Shown here one piece after another: positions 1 to 6,818 of a stretch of 6,871 nucleotides of DNA (its first letter is position 1; every line of letters starts with the position of its first letter). The notes beneath the pieces are model-generated. The model worked only from the letters and a program-made list of their open reading frames with translations, was not told the DNA's origin and ran no database searches. The DNA comes from an uncultured Prevotella sp. Lineage in GTDB: Bacteria; Bacteroidota; Bacteroidia; Bacteroidales; Bacteroidaceae. The position numbers were made by a program, and so were the translations under genes. Location of the stretch: assembly GCA_938023885.1 (NCBI GenBank), contig CALJCU010000382.1, positions 1 through 6,871 on the forward strand, given 5' to 3'.

Positions 1-2
1 GC

Positions 3-2108
3 ACCGGTGGCGTACAGGACTATCAGCTTCAGGTGACCAACGGCAACGACCGTCTGCGCTATATCATCTCCGGTGGCTACACCGGTGAGACAGGAGTCAT
101 CATCACCTCAAGCTTCAAGCGATATAACGGGCGTGTGGCGCTCGACAACGACATCAAACCGTGGCTCAACCTAAGCACTAATATCAACTATTCCGATTAT
201 ACCTATAAAGGTACGGGCATCATCAGTGGTACGGGCGCCAACCGCGGTGGTGTAGTGCCGGCCATCATTGCCACACCGACCTATGCGCCTATCTGGGATC
301 CCGACAATCCCAATCAGTACTACACTACGTTCTACGGCGCTAACATCGACTCGCCCTTAGAAAGCCTTGCCCGTACGAAGGACAACAAGAGTGAAAACGC
401 ACGCCTCATTGCTACAGGTAAGGCTACGGTAAAATTCACCAGAGAACTCAACTGGACATCCACCTTTACCCTCGACCGCACGCAGACTACTACCACCAAT
501 TTCCTTGACCCGGTTTCGACCCACGACGGCCGTGACACAAAAGGTGAGGGATCGGACAACCGTTACACCAATCAGTTGCTTATCTGGGATAATGTGGTCA
601 ACTGGAAACACCATTTCGGCAGGCATGGCCTCGACGCCATGGCCGGATCTTCCTGGACCAAGAGCGACTGGAAGCACAGCTACATCGACGGTTACGACTA
701 TGCTGACGACAAGATTAAGACCCTCAACGCCGCCAACCGCATCTCATGGACTGGTACAGGCTCCGGGGAGTCGCAGTGGGCGATCATGTCTTACTTCGCA
801 CGTTTGCAATACAACTGGAACGACACATACATGGTCACAGCCAACATGCGTGCTGATGGCAGTTCCAAGCTTGCCCCTGGTCATCGCTGGGGCTGGTTCC
901 CATCGTTCTCCGCAGCATGGCGTATATCTAACGAGCCGTTTATGAAGGATATCTCGTGGATCAACGACCTCAAACTCCGTGGGGGATGGGGTGAGACCGG
1001 TAATCAGAGTGGCTTGGGCGACTATGGCTATCTCGCACAGTACAGCATCAACCGCGTGCAGTGGTTCGGTGAGGGATACGACATTAACGCCGTGCCTACA
1101 CGCACACAGTCGACGCTAAGCAATCCCGAACTGACCTGGGAATCAACCCATCAGTTTGACTTTGGTTTCGATCTAACAATGCTCGGCAACCGTCTCACGC
1201 TTTATGCCGATTACTATTACAAGCGTACAAAGGACATGCTTATGAGTATCACCCTTCCTGCTGGCTCTGCAGCCGCACGCAGCCTTACTTACAATGGAGG
1301 CGAGATGGAGAACAAAGGATTTGAGTTCACTGTCAGTTCAAAGAACTTTACAGGAGCGTTCAAGTGGAACACTGATTTCAACATCTCCTTCAACCGCAAC
1401 AAACTGAAAAGTCTGAAGTTCGTGCCTATCCAGTGGGCAGCAGGCACATCAGAGGTCGTAGCAGAATATGTGGTGCGCAATGTTCCCGGACGTCCGCTTG
1501 GCAGCTTCTACGGATACGTGGCTGAGGGCGTAGATCACGAGACCGGTGACATGATTTATAAGGATGTGAATGACGATGGCATCGTCTCAGCTTCAGACCG
1601 CACCTATATCGGTGACCCGAATCCCGACTTCACCTATGGCATGACCAACACATTTTCCTACAAAGGCTTCGACCTGAGCATCCTTCTCCAGGGTACCTAT
1701 GGCAACGATGTCTACAACGTCTCCCGCATGGAGACCGAAGGTATGTACGATGGCCGCAACCAGTCGACTCGCGTGCTGCGTCGCTGGCAGATTCCTGGTC
1801 AAGCCACGGATGTGCCGCGTGTGAACTGGAACATCAAGAACTCCTCTTATTTCATTGAGGACGGCAGTTACCTGCGCGTAAAGGATGTCTCACTTTCTTA
1901 CAACGTTCCGCTCAACATCATCAGCCGATTTGGGTTAACGAAACTGCAGCCTTACGTTTCGGCCACCAATCTCCTTACGTTTACGAAGTACAAAGGCCGC
2001 GATCCGGAAGTCAACCAGTATGGCGACAGTGGTGCCGTACAGGGCCTCGACTGGGGTACTTATCCTTCCAGCCGCTCTTTCGTACTGGGTGTGAAAGTGG
2101 AGTTTTAA
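3..2108 (+). CDS. SusC-like TonB-dependent outer-membrane transporter, 5' end outside window
   Basis: C-terminal ~701 residues of a SusC/RagA-type transporter, a 22-strand beta-barrel that imports oligosaccharides delivered by its SusD partner, powered by TonB. The frame is open from base 3, so the GTG at 33 is not the start. The signal peptide, carboxypeptidase-D-like domain, TonB box and most of the plug lie upstream, since the family is usually about 1000 residues. Family signatures appear in order: an early ISGGYTGETGVI strand, the ADGSSKLAPGHRWGWFPS block near 850-905, LKLRGGWGETGNQ near 970-1010, NPELTWEST near 1120-1150, PGRPLGSFYGY near 1486-1517, a DVNDDG acidic loop near 1563-1598, and YLRVKDVSLSY followed by a typical GVKVEF barrel C-terminus ending in Phe. 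The SusD gene follows after 19 bases. Family certain; the transported glycan cannot be read from the sequence. Confidence 0.95.
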   Translation, partial: TGGVQDYQLQVTNGNDRLRYIISGGYTGETGVIITSSFKRYNGRVALDNDIKPWLNLSTNINYSDYTYKGTGIISGTGANRGGVVPAIIATPTYAPIWDPDNPNQYYTTFYGANIDSPLESLARTKDNKSENARLIATGKATVKFTRELNWTSTFTLDRTQTTTTNFLDPVSTHDGRDTKGEGSDNRYTNQLLIWDNVVNWKHHFGRHGLDAMAGSSWTKSDWKHSYIDGYDYADDKIKTLNAANRISWTGTGSGESQWAIMSYFARLQYNWNDTYMVTANMRADGSSKLAPGHRWGWFPSFSAAWRISNEPFMKDISWINDLKLRGGWGETGNQSGLGDYGYLAQYSINRVQWFGEGYDINAVPTRTQSTLSNPELTWESTHQFDFGFDLTMLGNRLTLYADYYYKRTKDMLMSITLPAGSAAARSLTYNGGEMENKGFEFTVSSKNFTGAFKWNTDFNISFNRNKLKSLKFVPIQWAAGTSEVVAEYVVRNVPGRPLGSFYGYVAEGVDHETGDMIYKDVNDDGIVSASDRTYIGDPNPDFTYGMTNTFSYKGFDLSILLQGTYGNDVYNVSRMETEGMYDGRNQSTRVLRRWQIPGQATDVPRVNWNIKNSSYFIEDGSYLRVKDVSLSYNVPLNIISRFGLTKLQPYVSATNLLTFTKYKGRDPEVNQYGDSGAVQGLDWGTYPSSRSFVLGVKVEF

Positions 2109-2127
2109 TTCTTAAAATCGTATCATC

Positions 2128-3639
2128 ATGAAAACTAAATATATCATATTTGCTGCTCTCCTGACAATGCTGGCCGGTTGCTCGCTCGACTATGATCCCG
2201 TTTCCGTCCCAACGGAGATAACGGAGGGTAAACTCACCGACACCACGAAAGCGGTGCTCGCTGACCGGGATGCTGCTGTCTCGCAGCGCAAGGCTGTCTA
2301 TGAGCTGCTGCGTAACCGCCAGGAACACATGCATCTTGACTATGTTCTGCTCGGCGATTGCCACTCTGACAATGCCTATGTAGGTACAGTGGGGGCTGAG
2401 GTCGTGCCCTATGAGACCAACACGATTGATGCCAGCAACCCTGACATGGCACGCGACTGGAGCCGTTACCTCGAGGATATCGCCACGGCCAATGTGCTTA
2501 TCAATGGTGTAGACCAGCTCATGAGTGAAGGCAAGGTGACAGAGACAGAAGGACATCAGTGGAAAGCTGAAGGTGAGATTTCCCGTGCACTCAATATGTT
2601 CCGCATGACGCGTATCTGGGGATCGCTGCCTATGGTGACTACCATTCCAAAAACCATTACGTCGAAGAACATCGACTCCGTCTATCCGGCTTACTTCCCA
2701 CCAAGAGCCACCACGGAAGAGTGTTACAAGCAGATCATCAGTGACTTGACCGATGCGGAACAGTATGCTCCCGACTTTGATAATGCTGACCGCACTCTGC
2801 TCTCAAAGACTGTGGCACAGGCACTGCTCTGCAAGGTCTATGCGGAGAAAGCCGTGCAGGATTATGACAAGGTCATCAGCTATGCAGAGAAAGTGCGCGC
2901 TACCCCCGGGCTGACACTCGAACCCGATTTCGCTACACTGTGGGGCTGGGATTCCTCGAAGAAAGATTGCATGAAACGTAACACCTCAGAGGGAATCCTT
3001 GAAGTGCACTGGTATTCGGGTGCAGGCAACTGGGAGTCGTGGATGTTCGGCCGCTGTTTGGAGAACTATGATCAGTCATTCTCGTGGGCTAAATGGGCCA
3101 CACCTTCACGCGACCTCATCAACGATTTCAACAATGAGGGAGATACAGTTCGACGCAACCAGACCATCGTCTACTATCAGTGCGGTTGGTCCAATTATTA
3201 TCCGTCAGACCATTATCCGTTCATGTATAAACTGCGTTCCGGGTACAATAATGAATATATCCTTCGTTTAGCCGATATCATGCTTCTTGAGGCCGAGGCT
3301 TATGCTTACAAAGGCGATCTCTCGAACAGTGCAAAGCTCGTCAACATCATTCGTGAGCGTGTGGAACTTAAAGATCTTGACAATTCTAAAACGAACTCAA
3401 AGGATGCTATGGTCGAGGCCGTGCTTCATGAGCGCCGCCTTGAGTTGGCGCTTGAGGGTCAGCGTTGGTTCGACCTCGTGCGTAACGGAAAGGTGGAAAG
3501 TGTGATGAACAATCTCAATAGCCGCGACTCAGGAAGACTGAAGTTAGCCAAGAGTTACAATGCCAACTCTTACCTCCTGCCTATTCCACAGACTGCACTT
3601 GACGAGAATCAGAACCTCACGCAAAATCCAGGTTATTAA
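2128..3639 (+). CDS. SusD/RagB-like glycan-binding outer-membrane lipoprotein
   Basis: Complete 503-residue SusD homologue, a normal family length. It is a surface lipoprotein that binds glycan and acts as the lid of the SusC barrel. The signal peptide ends in lipobox L15-A16-G17-C18, giving a lipidated Cys18, followed by acidic residues typical of surface export. Family hallmarks are RALNMFRMTRIWGSLPMV (153-170), RLADIMLLEAEAYAY (380-394), HERRLELALEGQRWFDLVR (434-452) and the C-terminal LLPIPQ...NLTQNPGY (483-503). Helical TPR-like segments lie between about 110 and 250. A tryptophan-rich stretch (W272, W274, W295, W302, W305, W320, W323) sits in the variable middle and could form the sugar-binding surface; that is inference. 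The start at 2128 is the only one that gives this signal peptide. No Shine-Dalgarno is evident, as usual in the phylum. It is probably cotranscribed with the transporter before it and the GH30 gene 12 bases after it. Confidence 0.96.
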   Translation: MKTKYIIFAALLTMLAGCSLDYDPVSVPTEITEGKLTDTTKAVLADRDAAVSQRKAVYELLRNRQEHMHLDYVLLGDCHSDNAYVGTVGAEVVPYETNTIDASNPDMARDWSRYLEDIATANVLINGVDQLMSEGKVTETEGHQWKAEGEISRALNMFRMTRIWGSLPMVTTIPKTITSKNIDSVYPAYFPPRATTEECYKQIISDLTDAEQYAPDFDNADRTLLSKTVAQALLCKVYAEKAVQDYDKVISYAEKVRATPGLTLEPDFATLWGWDSSKKDCMKRNTSEGILEVHWYSGAGNWESWMFGRCLENYDQSFSWAKWATPSRDLINDFNNEGDTVRRNQTIVYYQCGWSNYYPSDHYPFMYKLRSGYNNEYILRLADIMLLEAEAYAYKGDLSNSAKLVNIIRERVELKDLDNSKTNSKDAMVEAVLHERRLELALEGQRWFDLVRNGKVESVMNNLNSRDSGRLKLAKSYNANSYLLPIPQTALDENQNLTQNPGY

Positions 3640-3651
3640 ACTAAAGACTTT

Positions 3652-4758
3652 ATGCCAAATACAATGGAAAAGAAGTATATGATAGTTGAAATATTAACTT
3701 CTGTGCTAACTGCTCTGCTCATGGCCTGTGGAAGTTCATCGGAGAATGGCGGGGAGACACCCGGCACCAACCCCGACACGCCTTCCACAGGCAAGAAAGT
3801 AGCCTCGCTGCTCATGACGACAGCCAATGGTGCTTACGACCTCAAGAATGCCACTGCCGACATCACGAAAGGCTCCACGATGGCCGCTACGGTGCTCCAG
3901 CTCGATGCTTCGAAAACTTATCAGAAGATAGATGGCTTTGGATTCGCGCTCACCTATTCGTCGTGCTATAACCTCCTGAAGATGAGCGCAGCCGACCGCA
4001 GGGCTTTCCTTAAGAAGACTTACAGTACGACGGAGGGCTACGGCGTGAGCTATGCGCGCATCTCCATCGGTTGCAATGACTTTTCAAGCACCGAGTACAC
4101 GCTCTGTGATACGAAAGGTCCTGATACAGATCTGCTGCAGCACTTCGCCTTGCAGAATGATGAGAAAAACTACGTCATTCCTGTCATCAAGGAAATTCTT
4201 GCTATTAATCCAAACTTGAAGATCATCGCATCACCATGGACATGTCCGAAATGGATGAAGGTGAAGGATATCTCTACGAAGAAGGCACACAATGCTTGGA
4301 CTGACGGACATCTGAATCCCGACTATTACGAGACTTATGCCGACTATTTCGTGCGCTTCATCCAGGCTATGCAAGCTGAGGGCATCAGCATCTATGCCAT
4401 AACCCCTCAAAACGAGCCGTTGAACAAAGGCAATTGCGCTTCGCTCTATATGCCGTGGCAAGAAGAGGCACCTTTCGTGAAAGCTCTGGCGGCTGACTTC
4501 GAGAAGAATCATCTCAAGACGAAGATTTATGTTTTCGATCACAACTACAACTACGATGGCATCAGTGACCAACAGGATTATCCTGTCAAGGTCTACAATA
4601 CGCTCGGAAGTAGTTTTGACGGATCTGAGCTCGTTGTAGGCGCCGCTTATCACGACTACGGAGGCAGCAACACAGAGCTGGATGACATCCACCAACAGGC
4701 ACCTACAGGATCTCATCTTCTCGGAAAGCTCCATCGGTACATGGAACGATGGACGTAA
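3652..4758 (+). CDS. GH30 hydrolase, N-terminal fragment as read without a frameshift
   Basis: 368-residue product if translated as written; the last 16 residues (from about 353) are out-of-frame and end at TAA 4756-4758. Lipobox L23-M24-A25-C26 predicts a lipoprotein, followed by a low-complexity linker (27-49) that would tether the enzyme to the outer membrane. GH30 barrel motifs are IDGFGFALTYSS (93-104), YARISIGCNDFS (134-145), IIASPWTCPKWMK (191-203) and AITPQNEPLN (249-258), where E255 is the expected acid/base catalyst. AAYHDYGG (331-338) is the strand leading toward the nucleophile. A start at ATG 3664 gives a more compact signal peptide beginning MEKKYM and has a more A-rich upstream context; it may be the true start. 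Without the nucleophile and the end of the barrel, this fragment should be inactive and probably unstable. Confidence 0.8.
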   Translation: MPNTMEKKYMIVEILTSVLTALLMACGSSSENGGETPGTNPDTPSTGKKVASLLMTTANGAYDLKNATADITKGSTMAATVLQLDASKTYQKIDGFGFALTYSSCYNLLKMSAADRRAFLKKTYSTTEGYGVSYARISIGCNDFSSTEYTLCDTKGPDTDLLQHFALQNDEKNYVIPVIKEILAINPNLKIIASPWTCPKWMKVKDISTKKAHNAWTDGHLNPDYYETYADYFVRFIQAMQAEGISIYAITPQNEPLNKGNCASLYMPWQEEAPFVKALAADFEKNHLKTKIYVFDHNYNYDGISDQQDYPVKVYNTLGSSFDGSELVVGAAYHDYGGSNTELDDIHQQAPTGSHLLGKLHRYMERWT

Positions 4759-5197
4759 TCTCTCAAAAAGGCTTGTGGCTGACATGAAGAGTATTGTGCT
4801 CGGCACTGTAAACCGCCATTGCAAGGCTGTGCTCGTGTGGAATCTCATGCTTGACGACAGGCTCGGACCCAATCTTGACGGCGGATGCCAAACGTGCTAT
4901 GGGGCCGTGGACATCAGCAACAACTACACGCATATCTCGCGCAACTCTCATTATTATGTCATTACCCAATCGGCAGCTGCAGTAGAAACGGGTGCACAGC
5001 GCATCGGCACAAGCCGTGACCCGAAGCTCCCAGGCATCAGCCATGCGGAGTTCCTTAACCCCGATGGCTCCTATGCTCTCCTGTTGCTGAATGAAAGCTC
5101 AGAGAATCAGACGATGACTGTCAGCGACGGTAACCAGTATTTCAAGGTGACTGTACCGGCTTCAGGGGTGGTGTCATGTAAATGGAACAGACTTTAA
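4682..5197 (+). CDS. GH30 hydrolase, C-terminal fragment with the nucleophile
   Basis: Frame-2 continuation of the GH30 gene. True homology starts near 4709 (DLIFSES); the ATG at 4682 is an incidental out-of-frame start, and its first nine residues are not GH30-like. Visible features are the nucleophile Glu (codon 4724-4726) in the family position F-S-E-S-S-I-G-T-W-N, then VLVWNLMLDDRLGPN, which matches the GH30 WN-LxLD-xxGPN strand and loop. A GGCQTCYG loop has two cysteines that could pair. Residues from about 4970 to the stop form the C-terminal beta-sandwich (FLNPDGSYALLLLNES, then VTVPASGVVSCKW), a standard GH30 ending. The fragment has no signal peptide and lacks most of the barrel, so independent activity is very unlikely. 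The next gene starts 27 bases downstream. Confidence 0.75.
   Translation: MTSTNRHLQDLIFSESSIGTWNDGRNLSKRLVADMKSIVLGTVNRHCKAVLVWNLMLDDRLGPNLDGGCQTCYGAVDISNNYTHISRNSHYYVITQSAAAVETGAQRIGTSRDPKLPGISHAEFLNPDGSYALLLLNESSENQTMTVSDGNQYFKVTVPASGVVSCKWNRL
4705..4709 (+). other. Frameshift site in the GH30 gene
   Basis: Frame 1 homology ends at Thr (aca, 4705-4707) and frame 2 homology resumes at Asp (gat, 4709-4711), so the net change is +1 base or -2 bases. ACAGG occurs at 4695-4699 and again at 4705-4709, a short direct repeat that might favour slippage. There is no homopolymer longer than two bases, which makes a homopolymer sequencing error less likely. Confidence 0.8.
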
Positions 5198-5224
5198 TTC
5201 TCAACTGACAATTATTGATTAGCT

Positions 5225-6613
5225 ATGAAAACATTCAAGATATTCTGCATGGCGTCTCTGGCTGCCCTCTGCCTCTCCGCCTGCAACAACAACGACGATG
5301 ACCCGCTGCCGCGCGGCGACGGTAAGCCGGTGATCACTTCTCAAGATGTACCCACGTCGGCACTCTTTGGTGACAGCCTCTCTTTCTCCGCTAACTGTAA
5401 GGATGAGGGAGGCGTGGCTCTTTCCACGCTGAAAGCCTACCTTTATTTCGATGATGAGGTCGTCGGGCAAACCACGTTGCGCACAAAGACGGAAGGCAAC
5501 TACACAGGTAAGGTCTATGTGCCCTTCCTCAAAGACATTCCTGATGGAACAGCGAAACTGAAACTCGTGCTGCAAAATACCCACTTCACAACTACGGAGC
5601 AAGACATCGATATCGCTGTATCAAGACCTAAGTACGACTATATCAATCTTGTGACGGGCGACCGGACATACAAAATGACGCCTGACGCCTCCAATCCTTA
5701 TCTCTTCTCCACAACGGTACACTCGGCTACCAATCTGCTCTCCGGCTACATCTCAGCTCCTGCTCAGGGTTCAAACGGCAACATCATCACCTTTGGTGAG
5801 GGAAGTGACGGATGCATACAAGGCGTAACGACCCCGCTCTCATTCGTCAGTACGACAATCGGCAACATCAAGGTAACGTTCAATACGCTTACATATGAGT
5901 ACGCACCCATACTCGATCCAAATGCCAAGCCTGTGGAGATCACCATCGACAAGAACAACCTCTACTATGTCGGTGGCCTTATTCAAGGGTTAAAGTATAA
6001 ATTCACGGACAGTGCCGTAGATGGTGATGACTGGTATTATGATCCTGACTTCTTCACAAAGAATCCCGACGGCTCGTTCACGTTTAACGCTGTCACGGGC
6101 ATGTACACGATTGCGGCCAACTACGACTACAAATGTTTCCGTATCTGGGCTATGAATGGCGCTAATCCTGCTTCTCTCAACGACGACGGAACCGGCGCTG
6201 TCTGGATCATCGGTGCTTGCACCTTTAATAAACCAGCCTTCCTTCCGTTCTATCAGAACAATATCAGCTGGTGGACTGGCGTTAAGTATGATGTCTGTAT
6301 GGCCCCAGTGAAGAATAAAGTCTACCAGGTGACCATGACCGTAGATAAGCAACTGCATCATGATCCGTCAACTATCAACTTCAAGTTCTTCGGTCAGGCA
6401 GGCTGGGGTACGGAGTTCAAAGGTTCAGGAAGTGACCATTGCATTACCTCCACAAGTAATGTGTTCAAGATTGGTACGGGGTCGGATGGCCACGATGATG
6501 GCAACATCTATGTGCCGAATGACGTAACACTCACTCCGGGTGACACATGGGTACTCACACTCGACCTAACGAAAGGTGTAGGTAAAGGTGTACTCTCGGC
6601 TGTGAAGAAATGA
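5225..6613 (+). CDS. Surface lipoprotein in SusE/SusF position, probable surface glycan-binding protein
   Basis: Complete 462-residue protein, probably a surface glycan-binding lipoprotein that captures polysaccharide for the GH30 enzyme and SusC/SusD. The signal peptide ends with lipobox L17-S18-A19-C20, followed at once by NNNDDD, an acidic run like the Bacteroidota surface-export signal. No catalytic motif is seen. The rest looks all-beta: an Ig-like module at about 35-132 (PVITSQDVP... DIDIAVSRP), a second at about 135-228, and a larger aromatic-rich C-terminal region at about 235-460. The last holds W270-Y271-Y272, W308, W327, W349-W350, W394 and W442 as candidate sugar-stacking residues. 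The layout resembles multi-domain PUL proteins labelled DUF5016/DUF5125/DUF5121; that match is from memory and unverified. Role is inferred mainly from position and lipoprotein signal. It is the last gene of the operon, 45 bases before the terminator stem. Confidence 0.85.
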   Translation: MKTFKIFCMASLAALCLSACNNNDDDPLPRGDGKPVITSQDVPTSALFGDSLSFSANCKDEGGVALSTLKAYLYFDDEVVGQTTLRTKTEGNYTGKVYVPFLKDIPDGTAKLKLVLQNTHFTTTEQDIDIAVSRPKYDYINLVTGDRTYKMTPDASNPYLFSTTVHSATNLLSGYISAPAQGSNGNIITFGEGSDGCIQGVTTPLSFVSTTIGNIKVTFNTLTYEYAPILDPNAKPVEITIDKNNLYYVGGLIQGLKYKFTDSAVDGDDWYYDPDFFTKNPDGSFTFNAVTGMYTIAANYDYKCFRIWAMNGANPASLNDDGTGAVWIIGACTFNKPAFLPFYQNNISWWTGVKYDVCMAPVKNKVYQVTMTVDKQLHHDPSTINFKFFGQAGWGTEFKGSGSDHCITSTSNVFKIGTGSDGHDDGNIYVPNDVTLTPGDTWVLTLDLTKGVGKGVLSAVKK

Positions 6614-6657
6614 GCTCACCTTCTATTTACTGAACTCATATTGAATGAATTGCTTTG

Positions 6658-6685
6658 AGGTGGCTGCCTCATAGGGCAGCCACTT
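6658..6685 (+). terminator. Stem-loop transcription terminator ending the PUL operon
   Basis: Perfect 9-bp GC-rich stem (6660-6668 with 6675-6683) around a 6-base loop, extended outward by a G-T and an A-T pair. It is followed by a T-rich but broken tail (TTATTAT), so termination may be only partly intrinsic. It lies 45 bases after the stop codon of the last operon gene and before the tRNA promoter, as expected of an operon end. Confidence 0.75.
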
Positions 6686-6694
6686 ATTATACAA

Positions 6695-6710
6695 ATTGAT
6701 TTACATCAAT
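6695..6710. promoter_or_regulatory. Perfect FNR/CRP-type dyad (TTGAT-N4-ATCAA)
   Basis: Bases 6696-6709 form TTGAT-TTAC-ATCAA, identical to the classical FNR-family half-sites with the usual 4-base gap; A6695 and T6710 extend the dyad by one pair. It lies after the terminator and is centred about 80 bases before the predicted tRNA transcription start, further than the usual activator positions near -41 or -61. Whether a CRP/FNR-family protein binds here in this organism is unknown, and the AT-rich setting raises the chance of coincidence. Confidence 0.35.
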
Positions 6711-6745
6711 AAATTGCTAAATATACATAATAATCCCGTAAATAT

Positions 6746-6776
6746 TTTGTGGGTATTGTTTTTCTTCGTACTTTTG
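6746..6776 (+). promoter_or_regulatory. Bacteroidota-type vegetative promoter for the tRNA gene
   Basis: TTTG at 6746-6749 (-33 box) and TACTTTTG at 6769-6776 (exact TAnnTTTG -7 box) are separated by 19 bases, matching the known Bacteroides primary-sigma consensus. Transcription would start near 6782-6784, leaving a leader of about 36 bases before the mature tRNA 5' end for RNase P to remove. Confidence 0.8.
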
Positions 6777-6818
6777 AATCCGCAATCAGAAATGAGGTAC
6801 AAACAATATTTGGTACAT

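Larger units (their letters stand above)
3652..5197 (+). pseudogene. GH30-family glycoside hydrolase lipoprotein gene, interrupted by a frameshift
   Basis: Two consecutive reading frames together encode one full-length GH30 retaining beta-glycosidase (glucosylceramidase / beta-1,6-glucanase superfamily): frame 1 from 3652 to about 4707, then frame 2 from about 4709 to 5197. Joined, they give about 514 residues: a lipoprotein signal, a Pro/Thr/Gly linker, a (beta/alpha)8 barrel and the C-terminal part of the side beta-domain. The acid/base Glu is in NEP (codon 4414-4416); the nucleophile Glu is in IFSES (codon 4724-4726). The break falls between APT and DLIFSES, so no unshifted product carries both. 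Losing two bases explains the break slightly better than gaining one, because P-x-K-D-L-I-F would be a natural family spacing; this is inference. The enzyme would work on the cell surface, feeding the SusC/SusD pair. A sequencing or assembly indel is the main alternative to real inactivation. ATG 3664 is an equally plausible start (see the N-terminal entry). Confidence 0.85.

Noticed and set aside
33..2108. GTG at 33 as the start of the SusC gene
   Set aside because: The frame is open to the window edge with SusC-like residues before the GTG, and a SusC start needs a signal peptide and plug domain, which are absent.
3001..3505. Plus-strand alternative open frames inside the SusD gene (2999-3271 and 3287-3505)
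   Set aside because: They are out-of-frame shadows of a gene whose conserved SusD motifs run through both stretches.
4690..4760. Programmed +1 ribosomal frameshift in the GH30 gene
   Set aside because: No slippery heptamer, no stop codon at the shift point and no stimulatory hairpin seen; GH30 genes are not known to be recoded. A mutation or sequence error is simpler.
4231..4872. 213-codon minus-strand open frame, and a 181-codon one at 2011-2556
   Set aside because: Both lie antisense to strongly recognisable genes, have no family resemblance, and arise from the codon bias of the plus-strand genes.
6796..6817. Direct repeat GGTACA at 6796-6801 and 6812-6817 in the tRNA leader
   Set aside because: Only six bases, and the GTAC cores could form just a 4-bp hairpin; too short to support a function.
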